Assembly: GCF_009936375.1 (NCBI RefSeq)
Contig: NZ_AP022332.1
Span: forward strand, 3,442,501-3,506,500
DNA: 64,000 nucleotides
Source: Methylosinus sp. C49
GTDB lineage: Bacteria > Pseudomonadota > Alphaproteobacteria > Rhizobiales > Beijerinckiaceae
Direction: 5' to 3'
The translations under genes were made by a program, and so were the position numbers. Positions 33,926-44,446 of the stretch are shown in pieces (positions within the stretch are counted from its first letter, which is position 1; every line of letters starts with the position of its first letter). Under the pieces are notes generated by a model, which saw only the letters and a program-made list of their open reading frames with translations, searched no databases and was not told where the DNA came from.

Positions 33926-35023
33926 ATGCACAGTTCAGCGCCGCCGCAATTCGAACGCCTGGCCGATCGCATTTACGAGGCCGCGGTCGTTCCAGAGCTG
34001 TGGCCGGAGGTGCTGGACGCAGTCTCGACGCTCAGCGGCTCTTTCGGCGGCATTCTGTTCGCGGCCAATTCGCAATTCTCCGGCTGGACCGCATCGCCGC
34101 GCATCGCGCCCATGTTCGCGCAATTCGTCGAGCAGGGATGGGCGGCGCGCAATCCGCGACCGGCGCGCGGGCTCTCCTTCGGCGCCGCGGGCTTCGTCAG
34201 CGACCATGAGCTGTTCACGCCCGAGGAAATGGACGCCGATCCGACGTACGGCTATCTGCGCGGCGTCGGACTCGGCTGGTGCGCCGGCCGCATAGCCGTC
34301 CCGCCCTCGGGCGACATGCTGATCTTCAGCTGGGAGAGGCGCTTCGTCGACGGCCCTTTCGATCGCGCCATGCTCGACGCGCTGGATGCGATCGGCGGCC
34401 ATCTCGCCCGCGCGGCGCTGATCGCGGCCCGGCTCGGCCTCGAGCGGGCGCGCGCCGCCGCGGAGACGATGCGCGCGCTCGGGCTGCCGGCGGCCGTGCT
34501 GTCGCGCGCGCATCGGCTGCTGCTCGCCAATGATCTCTTCGCGCGCTTCGTGCCGTCGCTGGTGCAGGATCGGCGTGAGCGCGCCGTGATCGCCGATCCG
34601 CGCGCCGATGCGCTGTTCGCGCAGGCGCTCGCCCGGCTGCGCGTCGTCGGCGCGCCGACCGGCGTGCAATCGCTGCCTGTGCCCGCGCGCGAGGGCGGGC
34701 CGCCGCTGGTCCTGCATCTCGCGCCGATCCGCGGCGCCGCCCAGGATGTGTTCGCGGCCGGCGATGTGCTGCTGATCGTCACCGAGCTCGCCGTCGGCGC
34801 CGCGCCCAGCGCCGGCCTGCTGCAAGGGCTGTTCGACCTCACCCCCGCGGAGGCGCGCGTCGCCCGCGCCATCGCCGCGGGCCGCGCCGCCTCCGAGATC
34901 GCGCGCGAGCATGGCGTCTCGGGCGAGACGATTCGCTCGCAGTTGCGCGCCATTTTCGCCAAAACCGGCGTGTCGCGTCAGGTGGAGCTGGTGCGCCTGC
35001 TGTCGGGCGCGACGCTGCCCTGA
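33926..35023 (+). CDS. LuxR-type helix-turn-helix regulator
   Basis: This 365-residue protein has a LuxR DNA-binding domain at the C-terminus (LTPAEARVARAIAAGRAASE, then GVSGETIRSQLRAIFAKTGV). The first 290 residues form an Ala-rich, PAS/GAF-like sensory region without a receiver domain. The TTG upstream is in frame but the ATG at 33926 is a better start. Such stand-alone regulators are common in Hyphomicrobiales and usually sense a small ligand. No target gene is evident from position; the next gene is a transposase-derived ORF. Confidence 0.85.
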   Translation: MHSSAPPQFERLADRIYEAAVVPELWPEVLDAVSTLSGSFGGILFAANSQFSGWTASPRIAPMFAQFVEQGWAARNPRPARGLSFGAAGFVSDHELFTPEEMDADPTYGYLRGVGLGWCAGRIAVPPSGDMLIFSWERRFVDGPFDRAMLDALDAIGGHLARAALIAARLGLERARAAAETMRALGLPAAVLSRAHRLLLANDLFARFVPSLVQDRRERAVIADPRADALFAQALARLRVVGAPTGVQSLPVPAREGGPPLVLHLAPIRGAAQDVFAAGDVLLIVTELAVGAAPSAGLLQGLFDLTPAEARVARAIAAGRAASEIAREHGVSGETIRSQLRAIFAKTGVSRQVELVRLLSGATLP

Positions 35024-35145
35024 TCGCATCTCCTCCATTCGGGGGATACGCCGCGAGCGCAGCCGCTATAGGAGGGAACGCAGCCCTTTCTCGCCGAAAG
35101 GCCAGCGATGCGCTTTCGCGCCGCAGACGGCGCGCGGAGACTTTT

Positions 35146-35394
35146 GTGATCGACGGACGGCTGGACGATGGCGAATGGGCGCTCTGCGCGGGCTTCGTCA
35201 TCGAGACGGGGACCAAGCGCGGGCGGCCGCCGCGCTATGGCAATTGGAGCTCGGTTTATCGGCAGTTTCTGCGCTGGGCCGTCGCCGGCCAATGGCTCCT
35301 ATTGAATGAGGCGGCGAAAGCCGCCGGCGGCGCGGAGCTGGAGGCCGCGCTCGCCGCCGTTTGCGCCCTGCCCGGCCGCCGCAAGGCGCGCTGA
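35146..35394 (+). CDS. Small ORF resembling an IS5-type transposase N-terminus
   Basis: This 82-residue product, with a GTG start, reads IDGRLDDGEWALCAGFVIET, then TKRGRPPRYGNWSSVYRQFL and RWAVAGQW. The order of D-W-A-L, the KRGRPP block and N-W-x-x-V-Y-R-x-F-x-R-W is that of the DUF4096 insertion domain at the start of IS5-group transposases. Members continue with a DDE nuclease, which is absent here. It could be a decayed insertion sequence or a domesticated DNA-binding piece. It ends immediately before the accC stop on the other strand. Confidence 0.5.
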   Translation: MIDGRLDDGEWALCAGFVIETGTKRGRPPRYGNWSSVYRQFLRWAVAGQWLLLNEAAKAAGGAELEAALAAVCALPGRRKAR

Positions 35395-36753
<1,359 letters not shown>

Positions 36754-36760
36754 GGGCGCC

Positions 36761-37300
36761 CTACTCGATCACGAGGAGCGGTTCGCCATATTCGACCGGC
36801 TGTCCGTCTTCGACCAATATGGCCGTCACCACGCCGCCCTTGGGCGCGACAATGTCGTTGAAGGTTTTCATCGCCTCGATGAGCAGCAGCTTGTCGCCGG
36901 CGGTGACGCGGGCGCCGACCTCGACGAAAGGCTTGGCGTCCGGGCTCGGCCGCAGATAGGCGGTGCCGACCATGGGCGATTTCAGCGCATCGGCGTGCTC
37001 GGCAGGAGCGGCCGGAGCCGGCGCAGCGGACCGGGCGGCGGGCGCCGCAGCGGGGATCGGCGCCGGCGCATAGGCTGCGGCCGGCAGAGCGATGGTCGCA
37101 TGGGTGGGCGCGGCCGGCGTGCGCGCGGCGCGAATGCGCAAATCGCCCTTCTGGACCTCGATCTCGGTCAGATCGCTTTCGCCGAGCAGGCGCGCGATCT
37201 CACGCAGCAGCTCGGTGTCGACGCCGGCGGCTCCGGCGGCGGCGGCTTTCGGTTTTGCGGCTTGGGTGGCAGTGCGACGAGTCTGGACTTTGCGCGCCAT
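36761..37300 (-). CDS. accB: Biotin carboxyl carrier protein of acetyl-CoA carboxylase
   Basis: This 179-residue carrier has an N-terminal domain ([20 protein letters not shown]), a long Ala/Pro linker (about residues 60-95), and a C-terminal biotinyl domain with the modified Lys in [13 protein letters not shown]. The Thr-Phe after the Lys is the usual alphaproteobacterial variant of EAMKMM. It lies between aroQ and accC with gaps of six and seven bases. It acts with accC and with the carboxyltransferase subunits, which are not in this window. Confidence 0.97.
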   Translation of the reverse strand: MARKVQTRRTATQAAKPKAAAAGAAGVDTELLREIARLLGESDLTEIEVQKGDLRIRAARTPAAPTHATIALPAAAYAPAPIPAAAPAARSAAPAPAAPAEHADALKSPMVGTAYLRPSPDAKPFVEVGARVTAGDKLLLIEAMKTFNDIVAPKGGVVTAILVEDGQPVEYGEPLLVIE

Positions 37301-37306
37301 GATTGC

Positions 37307-37750
37307 TCAGGTCTTTCTTTCTTCTCGATCGAACAATGCGTTCAGCGCCAGCACATAGGAATCGGCTCCGAAACCGGCGATGACGCCGCGAGCCACAGGC
37401 GCGATGAAGGAGTGACGCCGAAAACTCTCCCGTGCATGCACATTGGAGAGATGCACCTCGACGACCGTCGCTCCCGAGCCCTTTATGGCGTCGTAGAGCG
37501 CGATCGACGTGTGGGTGAAGGCGCCGGCGTTCAAAATGACCGGCGCGCCGGCCTTGCCCGCCTCTTGTATCCAATCCACGAGGTCGCCCTCATGGTTGGA
37601 CTGCCGGAACAAAAGCTCGATCCCGCGGGCGGCGCAAATCTCGGCCAGCCGCGTTTTTATGTCGTCGAGCGTCGCGCGGCCGTAGACGTCGGGCTCGCGC
37701 GTCCCGAGCAGATTGAGATTTGGACCGTTTAGAACATGGACGGCGGGCAT
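37307..37750 (-). CDS. aroQ: Type II 3-dehydroquinate dehydratase
   Basis: This 147-residue shikimate-pathway enzyme converts 3-dehydroquinate to 3-dehydroshikimate. The family blocks are intact: LNGPNLNLLGTREPDVYG with the catalytic lid Arg and Tyr, SNHEGDLVDWI, NAGAFTHTSIALYDAI, and the catalytic His region VEVHLSNVHARESFRRHS. The ATG at 37750 gives the canonical N-terminus; the longer frame is rejected. It leads the operon with accB and accC, a widespread association without a known mechanistic reason. Confidence 0.97.
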   Translation of the reverse strand: MPAVHVLNGPNLNLLGTREPDVYGRATLDDIKTRLAEICAARGIELLFRQSNHEGDLVDWIQEAGKAGAPVILNAGAFTHTSIALYDAIKGSGATVVEVHLSNVHARESFRRHSFIAPVARGVIAGFGADSYVLALNALFDREERKT

Positions 37751-37832
37751 AAAGGGTCCTGACGAAGGGCGCGCGCCGCGCCGGCGCGCCCCTTCTAGCG
37801 TCATTGCCGCCGCGAAGGAAGCCCCGCCTCCG

Positions 37833-38624
37833 TCAGCAGACGGTCTTGCCGCATTTGCGGGTGTTTTCGATCTTGGTTTTGAGCGGCTGGAAGCCGACCG
37901 CGCCGACGATCACTTCCTTGCCCAGAACCCAGGAGGGCGTGCCGGTCAGATTGAGGCTGTCGGCCAGCTCCATAACCTCTTTGATCGAGGCCTTGACCTC
38001 GGGGCTCTTGGAATCTTTCTCGAGCTTGGCCGTGTCGGCTCCCAGCTCCTTGGCGATGGCGATCGCCTGCGCCTTGCCGACGGCGCCGCGCGTATTGAGC
38101 AGCTTTCGGTGGAATTCATAGAATTTCTCGGGCTTGAGCTGCAGCCGCGCGGCGGTCGCGATCTCCGCCGCCTCGACCGAGCCGGCGCCGAGAACCGGGA
38201 AATCCTTCAGCACGACGCGCAGCTTGGGATCGCCCTCGATGAGCTTGGCGACATCGTCCAGCGCGCGTTTGCAATAGCCGCAGTTATAGTCGAAGAACTC
38301 GACCAAGGTGACGTCGCCGGAGGGATTGCCGATCACCGCCTGGCTGGCGGAGTTGAACAATTTGTCCGCGCCCTGCGTCACCGCTTTCTGCCGCGAATCG
38401 GCTTCGGCGACCTTCTGGCGGCGCTCGAGCTCGTCTATGGCGTCGCGAATCACCTCTGGATTGGCGAGCAGGTAATCATGGACGATCTTCTCGATTTCAG
38501 CCTTTTGCGGAACAGAGGTTTCAGCGCGCAGCGGCGCGGCGACGGCGACGAGGCCGATGACCGCGGCGGCCGCGGCGCGGACCAGAGCGCTCCGGTCGAA
38601 AATTTGGGCGAGCCGCATCGGCAT
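37833..38624 (-). CDS. DsbA-family thiol oxidoreductase (ScsC/Com1-like)
   Basis: This is a 263-residue exported protein with a signal peptide (VRAAAAAVIGLVAVAAPLRA). A helical N-terminal region (EIEKIVHDYLLANPEVIRDA) of the kind that trimerises ScsC-like isomerases comes next. Then comes a thioredoxin fold with the CGYC active site in FFDYNCGYCKRALDD, and the cis-Pro loop GTPSWVLG. The start at 38624 is preceded by GAGGAG. A final CGKTVC pair at the C-terminus is unusual. It would shuffle or form disulfides in the periplasm and lies just downstream of lptD, whose product needs disulfides. Confidence 0.9.
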   Translation of the reverse strand: MPMRLAQIFDRSALVRAAAAAVIGLVAVAAPLRAETSVPQKAEIEKIVHDYLLANPEVIRDAIDELERRQKVAEADSRQKAVTQGADKLFNSASQAVIGNPSGDVTLVEFFDYNCGYCKRALDDVAKLIEGDPKLRVVLKDFPVLGAGSVEAAEIATAARLQLKPEKFYEFHRKLLNTRGAVGKAQAIAIAKELGADTAKLEKDSKSPEVKASIKEVMELADSLNLTGTPSWVLGKEVIVGAVGFQPLKTKIENTRKCGKTVC

Positions 38625-38671
38625 GGGAAACTCCTCGAAGGGTTCGGAAACGTCGTCACGACGTTCGCTCG

Positions 38672-41308
38672 TCAGGGCTGAGTGCGCACGCCGTCGTTGA
38701 GCTGGAGCGAGCCGAGCCCATAGTTGAACTTGGCGTCGCCCAGCGTGCGCAATTGCAGCGACACCATGATCGTCTGGTTCCGCGAGAGACCGGAGGAGGT
38801 GTTCCCTTGGAAAACCGACGAATAATTGATGGAGAAGGTGGTGCACTCGTCCTTGTAGCCAGCCCCCAGGCCCAGCGCGGCGACCGAGAACAGCGGAGCC
38901 GATCCCGTGATGGTGCTGCCCGTCAGCGTGATATTCGTCGCCGGCGAGACGGTCAAGGAATTGTAGAGATAGCGGCTCATGTCGAAAGTGGCGGAGCCGG
39001 TGAGGAAATAATTCTTGGTGATGTCGTAGCGGCCATTCACCGACATGCCCTGCCGGCGCTGGTCGAAGCCGATGACCGCCTGCGAGGCGTAATTGGCGTA
39101 TTGCAGGTTGACGGTGAGCGGATCGAGCTTGAACGAGGCGACGACATCTATGCGCCGGCCGCGCAAGCCGTCTGGATCGAAACGTCCCTTGCCGACGATG
39201 CTGAAAAATGAGGAGGGGGCGATGGCGAGGCGGCCGACCCAATCCGACGTGCGCGTGTCGAGGCCGGAGGCGAGGCCCACATTGGCCGCGTCTGCGGTGG
39301 AATAGCCGTTCTTGCCGGCGAGCTGCCGCGACTGGCCGGCGAGCGCATTGATGAAGCCGCCATTGGCGAAGGTCATGGTCGCCTGGCCGCCGTAATTGAT
39401 GCGCGTGCCCGTCTCGAAACGGTCGTAGCCGGAATATTTGCTCCATTCGAACAGGTTGGAATCGTCGAAGACGAGGCTCTGCGCGTCCATGTTGACGAGC
39501 GAGGGAATCGACGACTGGTTCGGCCGCGCCACCACTTGCGCGATCGGCTCGACCACGAGATCGCCGAGACTGCTGCGCGCGAGAATGGGATAGCGCCATT
39601 CGACGCCGCCGCCCGGCGTCGCCTGACCGCGAAACACGCTGTCCGAGCCATTGACGAACAGCGACTGCGCCGAATTGGGGATCGGCTGCCAATAGCTGTT
39701 GTAGGCGGCGTAGGAATTATTGGTGTCGTAGTCGAGATAGGAGCCCGTCACCCGCGTGAAGGCGAAAGGCGCCCAGACGCCGCCGAGCGGATCGATGATT
39801 CGGCGCTGCCAGGAAGCCATCGCCGTGGCGTGCTGGTAATTGCCGCCGACGCCGCGCAGCAGACAGCCGCTCTTATAGGGGTCGGCCGAAGGCGAATAGA
39901 GCTGGCAGACATTGTAGAGGCCATAGAGCGAATCCAGCGTGCGCGGCTGAATCGACTCGTAATTGGCGATGCTGGCCGAGGTGCTGGTGAAATTGGCGTC
40001 CAGCGTGATCTGGCCGCCAATGCCGAAAGTCTTGGCCGGATCGACGTCGAAAGCGCGATTATAGTCGAGCAGCGGATGCACGACCGGCTGCTGCGCCTGC
40101 ACGTCGGTCGCGGACAGTCCCTGGAAGTAGTAGCCGCGCAGGTCGAAATAGCTGCGCGGCCCCTGCCCCGTCAGATAGACGGTGGAGGACGCCTCGCGGA
40201 AGAAGTAGTTCTGCAGGAAGCTGTTGTACTGCTTGTAATCCTGCAGGAAATAGCGATCGCTGAGCGCGGTGACGTCCCAGCCGAAGCGCCAATTGTCATT
40301 GAGCGCGAATTCGCCATTGGAATAGACCGAGCCGCGCCAACGCTCGTTGCGCGCGCCATAGGGCGCGATGGTGAAGGCGCTGGGGTCGCTGACATGCGTG
40401 CCCTCGGCGCGGATGATGTAAGAGCCGTTCTCCAGCCGCTGACGGAACTCGGCCGAGAGGAAGGCCCCCTGCCGGGCGAAGCCGGTCGGCGTGATGGTGA
40501 GATCGTAATCCGGCGCGATCGCCCAATAATAGGGCACGCCGACGCCGAAGCCGAGCTGCTGGCGATAGGTCAGCTGCGGATTGAGGAAGCCGGACTTGCG
40601 CTTGACCGAGGGATCTGCCGACCAGAAATAGGGGATATAGGCGATCGGCGTCCCGAACAGCTCGAGCGAGGCGTCCTCGTAATAGATCACCTTCTCGTCA
40701 TTGTCGTGGATGATGCGCTTGGCGTGCACCGTCCACAGCCGCGGCTTGGTCGGATCGTCCTGGCAGGCGTCGCAGGCCGTGTAGGCGCCCTGGTCGAAGG
40801 TCGTGACCTCGCCCGTGCGCTCGGCGTGGGGCGAGGTGAAATGGGTGCTCTCGGCGCTCTCGACCTGCAGGCTTTCGATGAAGCCGTTCTTGAAGTCGTC
40901 GGTGAAGTCGAAGCGATCGGCGTAGGCGACCGTTCCGTCCTTCTCCGTCAGCTTGGCGTGGCCCTCGGCGAAGACGCGCTGCGTGTTGCGGTCATAGACG
41001 ACGCGATCCGCCTCCAGCACCCGGCCCTTGTAGAAGATCTGCACGGAACCGCGCGCGGTGACGACATTGCGGCGCTCGTCATAGGCGAGCTCCTTGGCCT
41101 CCACCACCATGCGCTGCGCGCTCTCCGCCGGCGGCGCGGCCACAGGCTGCGCGCGCGCCGTGATGGGCGCGGCGGCGAGAAAGGCCGCGAGGGCCGGGAA
41201 AAGGACAGGCAGGACCTTGGAGACGCGACGCGACACAGCCGGCGCGGAGCGGAGGCGCTCCACGCTTGGCCTATGTTCGCGAGTGCGGCGACGACGGCGA
41301 AGGCCCAT
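38672..41308 (-). CDS. lptD: LPS-assembly outer-membrane protein LptD
   Basis: This 878-residue protein inserts lipopolysaccharide into the outer leaflet. After a basic start (MGLRRRRR) and a signal-like segment (LPVLFPALAAFLAAAPITARA) comes the periplasmic OstA domain (MVVEAKELAYDERRNVVTAR, GRVLEADRVVYDRNTQRVFA). The LptD barrel domain begins near residue 330 and runs to the C-terminus. The ATG at 41308 overlaps the lptG stop, so I reject the much longer frame upstream. LptE, its plug partner, is not in the window. A CDACQ motif near residue 185 gives cysteines for the known disulfide rearrangement. Confidence 0.95.
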   Translation of the reverse strand: MGLRRRRRTREHRPSVERLRSAPAVSRRVSKVLPVLFPALAAFLAAAPITARAQPVAAPPAESAQRMVVEAKELAYDERRNVVTARGSVQIFYKGRVLEADRVVYDRNTQRVFAEGHAKLTEKDGTVAYADRFDFTDDFKNGFIESLQVESAESTHFTSPHAERTGEVTTFDQGAYTACDACQDDPTKPRLWTVHAKRIIHDNDEKVIYYEDASLELFGTPIAYIPYFWSADPSVKRKSGFLNPQLTYRQQLGFGVGVPYYWAIAPDYDLTITPTGFARQGAFLSAEFRQRLENGSYIIRAEGTHVSDPSAFTIAPYGARNERWRGSVYSNGEFALNDNWRFGWDVTALSDRYFLQDYKQYNSFLQNYFFREASSTVYLTGQGPRSYFDLRGYYFQGLSATDVQAQQPVVHPLLDYNRAFDVDPAKTFGIGGQITLDANFTSTSASIANYESIQPRTLDSLYGLYNVCQLYSPSADPYKSGCLLRGVGGNYQHATAMASWQRRIIDPLGGVWAPFAFTRVTGSYLDYDTNNSYAAYNSYWQPIPNSAQSLFVNGSDSVFRGQATPGGGVEWRYPILARSSLGDLVVEPIAQVVARPNQSSIPSLVNMDAQSLVFDDSNLFEWSKYSGYDRFETGTRINYGGQATMTFANGGFINALAGQSRQLAGKNGYSTADAANVGLASGLDTRTSDWVGRLAIAPSSFFSIVGKGRFDPDGLRGRRIDVVASFKLDPLTVNLQYANYASQAVIGFDQRRQGMSVNGRYDITKNYFLTGSATFDMSRYLYNSLTVSPATNITLTGSTITGSAPLFSVAALGLGAGYKDECTTFSINYSSVFQGNTSSGLSRNQTIMVSLQLRTLGDAKFNYGLGSLQLNDGVRTQP

Positions 41309-42393
41309 CAGCCGTCCTCCGAATGCAAGAGAGCGAGCGCACCCAACATGCTTCCGACGAGAGCAGGCGACCAAGCAGCGACGAGCGGGCTTATGACGCC
41401 TGCGCCACCCAGATCGGAAAAGATTTTCGTGCCGATATAAAGCACGAAGCCCGACGCGACGCCACCCGAAATGGTCCGCGCGATTCCGCCGAATCGAAAG
41501 AATCTTAATGAAAAGGAAGCGGCCACGAGAACCATGGCGACGAGCAGCAGCGGCCGCGCGAGAAGTGTCTGAAACTGCAGCGCATAGCCGGTGGGATCGA
41601 GCCCAGCATCGCGGCTGCTGTCGCCGAGCCGCGGCAGATCCCAGAAGGGCGCCCCCTGCGGAGGCGTGGCGGCGGAGGCGAGCTGCTCGGGCGTCAGATC
41701 CGTCGCCAGCAGATAGGAGCCGACGGCGCGCGATTCCTCCCCCGGCGCGCTGACGCGGGCGTCCTCGAGCACGAAGACCCCGGCCTGCAGCCGCGCCCGA
41801 CGCGCCTCGACGCGCTCCAGGAAGACTCCGTCCTTCTGATAGACATTGACGCTGACGCCATCGAGCGCGAGCCCCCCTGCCCGCACATCGACCGCATGCA
41901 TGATCGCCTGGCCATCGACGCCATTGAGGCGGAACCATTTGCCGTGATCGATGCGCACGCTGCCCTCGACGCCGAAAAGATCCAGCTCCATCTGGTCGGA
42001 GCGCATCTTCATCATGGCGGAGATAGGATTATAGAGCGTGACCGAGATGATCCCGATCGTCGCCGCCACCAGCGCCGGCGGCAGCAGGAACTGCCAGACC
42101 GACATGCCGGAGGCGCGGGCCACCACCAGCTCGAGCTTGCGAGTGAGGTCGACGAAGGTCGCCATGGAGCCGAACAGCACAGCGAAGGGGAGAATCATCT
42201 CCGCAGTGGCCGGGACGCGCAGCAGCGTCATCAGCGCCACCGTGCCGGCCCCCGCCTGCGGAATGTCGCCGGCGCGCCGCAGCAGCTCCACGAAATAGAC
42301 AACGAACATGAGACAGAACATGGTGACGAAGATCGCCATGATCGTCTTGGTGAAGCGCGCGGCGAGATAGCGCGTGATGGTGACGCCGATCAT
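41308..42393 (-). CDS. lptG: LPS export ABC transporter permease LptG
   Basis: This 361-residue inner-membrane subunit extracts LPS with LptB and LptF. Six membrane helices are arranged three at each end around a periplasmic beta-jellyroll. It begins ITRYLAARFTKTIMAIFVTM, has the LptG-type helix MTLLRVPATAEMILPFAVLF, and the last helices contain GTKIFSDLGGAGVISP. Its stop overlaps the lptD start. The expected partner gene lptF is not upstream; the next 630 bases hold no gene. Confidence 0.95.
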   Translation of the reverse strand: MIGVTITRYLAARFTKTIMAIFVTMFCLMFVVYFVELLRRAGDIPQAGAGTVALMTLLRVPATAEMILPFAVLFGSMATFVDLTRKLELVVARASGMSVWQFLLPPALVAATIGIISVTLYNPISAMMKMRSDQMELDLFGVEGSVRIDHGKWFRLNGVDGQAIMHAVDVRAGGLALDGVSVNVYQKDGVFLERVEARRARLQAGVFVLEDARVSAPGEESRAVGSYLLATDLTPEQLASAATPPQGAPFWDLPRLGDSSRDAGLDPTGYALQFQTLLARPLLLVAMVLVAASFSLRFFRFGGIARTISGGVASGFVLYIGTKIFSDLGGAGVISPLVAAWSPALVGSMLGALALLHSEDG

Positions 42394-43025
42394 GCCGCCC
42401 TCGCGCGGCGCCACGGCGCCGGCACATGTCGCGCAGAATCGATCGCCATCGCCTGTCGCCGCCCCTCCCCGATGCGCGCCCATTCCGAGCCGCTTGGCTA
42501 GACGCTCCGCCGCCGCGGCGCAAGCCGAGGCCGGCGCCAGGGTCGATCGGCGGCCAGAGCAAGCTGCCCTCCGCTCGAGGCTTTTCCTGGGCGAAGCGCA
42601 GAACGAGGCGATCCTCTCTGGTGCAAAAGCGCCGAATTCGTCAGAGCGCGCCGAAGCGGGCCGCTTCGATCGCCATTGCGGATTATTGCGGGGTCGGGAT
42701 GCGCCGACGCTCCCGACTTGCGCCGACGCCCTACGGCAAAAGCCGAGCGCCGACGCCATCCGGGCGCCCTTCCCACAACTGATTGATTTGATTGGCGCGC
42801 CGGTCGGGATAAAGATGCGAACACCTATGTCATTGAAGCTGACCTATGAACTCGGCAAGAGACGAGATTCCGACTGCCGAGAATTTTGGTAGAGGTAATA
42901 ACATACCACCGCCAAAATCCTGAAGTCGGATCCGCCGTCCGCGCCCCCATCGCTGTGAATCGTTTCGAGCCCCCAGATTTGAACTTGCAGCCCTATCTTT
43001 TGTTCTCGATACAGGGGAGGACGGA
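42394..43025. other. Gap of about 630 bases with no recognisable gene
   Basis: This gap separates lptG from the divergent hypothetical gene. The open frames here are antisense or arginine-rich shadows. No lptF remnant, tRNA or clear repeat is visible. The last 50 bases include a good ribosome site (GGGGAGGACGG) for the gene at 43026. Confidence 0.6.
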
Positions 43026-43841
43026 ATGGACGACAACATCACGCTCGAGTTGACGCTCCGACGCGCGGACGTCACGGCGCTAGTGGATATCCTGAACCGC
43101 CGAGTCGAAAATCTCCAGCAAATAGAAAATCACGATGGATCCGAAACGACTCCCGACGCAAAGCGAGAAAAGGACACCATCATCGCCGTCTTGATGGCGT
43201 TGGAGTCGGCCGTCGAGATGCGTCGCGACGCGAGAACGTCCGGCACGGCGCCGATCGTCGAGACACTCGCCGGCGGAAGCAGGCAATTGCCTTCTCTCGA
43301 AGCCGCTGAAGACGAAGCGCGCCGAACATTGGCGCAGGCGACCGAGTCTCTCGCTCGAGCACATGCCGCGTTCGTCGCATCGGTCGCAGGTCACGAGGGG
43401 AGCGCATCTTCTGGGGCGCCGTCGCCGATCGAGGTCGAAGAGCGTGAATTGCGGCGTGCGCAGGCTGCTCACGAAGACGCCGCCGAACGCCTCTCGGATG
43501 CGAAAAGGCGTGATGCCGAGACCGCCCGAAAAATCGCTTATGCGCGTTCCGAGCGCGCCCACGACGAAGCGGTGACGGCGCTGCGGCAATATGAACCTCT
43601 GGCGCTCGAAATGCTCAAGCTGTTCAGTCTCCTTTCGGTCCATGCCGACCTCGCTCTGGCGGATGTCGAGGCGGCCGACAAGGCCAGAATCGATCCACAT
43701 ACGGCAAGCGCGGTCCGGCGCCTCGAGAGCGCGATGGCGGAGCACAAGCAGGGTCACGTCGAAGGCGTGGCGAAACACGTCGCCGAGGCGTTGCATGAGC
43801 TCGAGTTGGCTTCGGGGAAGCGCCCGTTCAACCGTGCTTAG
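43026..43841 (+). CDS. Hypothetical coiled-coil protein
   Basis: I do not recognise this 271-residue protein. It starts behind a strong GGGGAGGACGG site. Residues 1-65 look globular (DNITLELTLRRADVTALVDI), and residues 90-185 are Ala/Glu/Arg-rich heptad helix typical of coiled coil. A final helical part ends in VAKHVAEALHELELASGKRP. No signal peptide or membrane segment is seen. A long open frame on the opposite strand covers most of it but is not protein-like there. It opens a cluster of small unknown genes before the CheB-CheR fusion kinase. Confidence 0.7.
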   Translation: MDDNITLELTLRRADVTALVDILNRRVENLQQIENHDGSETTPDAKREKDTIIAVLMALESAVEMRRDARTSGTAPIVETLAGGSRQLPSLEAAEDEARRTLAQATESLARAHAAFVASVAGHEGSASSGAPSPIEVEERELRRAQAAHEDAAERLSDAKRRDAETARKIAYARSERAHDEAVTALRQYEPLALEMLKLFSLLSVHADLALADVEAADKARIDPHTASAVRRLESAMAEHKQGHVEGVAKHVAEALHELELASGKRPFNRA

Positions 43842-43863
43842 GCGCTCGTCTCCTTCGAAGGCG

Positions 43864-44132
43864 TCATGTCTTCGGACGTAAACTGATATTGGAAAGCTGC
43901 TGCACGTCGTCCACTTCTCGGTCTGAATTCTCAAGTCGTCAAATGTTCGATGTAGTTCGTTCCTCGCTACCTGAATCATCTCTGTATCGTCGAATTCTTC
44001 CATCTCGAGAAGAATCGGGACTTGGAACACCAAAGGCTCGCGCTCGACCTGGAACGTTATCCGGACACGGTCTCCTTTCGAGCTCGGCGCTGCCGCCTCG
44101 ATGCGCACGACCTTGATCTTGAACTCGTCCAT
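43864..44132 (-). pseudogene. Small hypothetical protein, probably frameshifted near its end
   Basis: The frame starts DEFKIKVVRIEAAAPSSKGD and reads like a compact beta-rich domain through NELHRTFDDLRIQTEK. After that the same frame continues antisense into the neighbouring gene for 250 codons without protein-like content. A shift of one base near 43911-43916 gives a natural ending, VDDVQQLSNISLRPKT, with a stop at 43864-43866. I infer a one-base deletion or a sequencing error. The family is unknown to me. Confidence 0.45.
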
Positions 44133-44224
44133 TTCAGCACCATGATGTCCGCGTCATATTTCGATCGCTCTCAGCGCGATCGTATCGACGCCATGAGTGT
44201 CTCGTCTCGGAGTGTCTCGTCTCG

Positions 44225-44446
44225 CTATCGATAAAATTTGATCGTGATTTCAGGAGGAACCTTTTCGACGGCATGTCTGATTTCCTCGATGACATTCGAC
44301 AGCCGGGTCGCGTCGATGCTTATTCCGATACTACATCCCGGACAGATCATCCGAGCTTGTGACTTCAACTTTCCAATGGTCTGCTCGAGCTCGTGCCCGC
44401 ATTGCGGACATTGGAATGCGATCCGACATGCTTCGACATCGACCAT
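44225..44446 (-). CDS. Small zinc-ribbon protein
   Basis: This 73-residue protein has two CxxC pairs: FQCPQCGHEL near residue 13 and MICPGCSIGI near residue 35. This is a typical four-Cys zinc ribbon. The C-terminal half, DATRLSNVIEEIRHAVEKVP, is a single helix. It may bind nucleic acid or a protein partner. It lies in the same orientation as the frameshifted small gene and may be co-transcribed with it. No specific function can be assigned. Confidence 0.7.
   Translation of the reverse strand: MVDVEACRIAFQCPQCGHELEQTIGKLKSQARMICPGCSIGISIDATRLSNVIEEIRHAVEKVPPEITIKFYR

Noticed and set aside
39536-41440. 634-codon open frame on the plus strand
   Set aside because: It lies antisense to lptD, which has clear domains and an overlapping start with lptG. 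Composition is shadow-like.
41309-41938. N-terminal extension of lptD
   Set aside because: It would overlap lptG by 630 bases on the same strand in another frame; the ATGA overlap at 41308 is the natural junction.
42394-42759. N-terminal extension of lptG
   Set aside because: The added 122 residues are Arg/Ala/Ser-rich and unlike LptG; the ATG at 42393 gives the family start.
43080-43841. Long minus-strand continuation of the frame starting at 44132
   Set aside because: It covers the plus-strand coiled-coil gene in antisense; a frameshift with a natural stop at 43864 is a better explanation.
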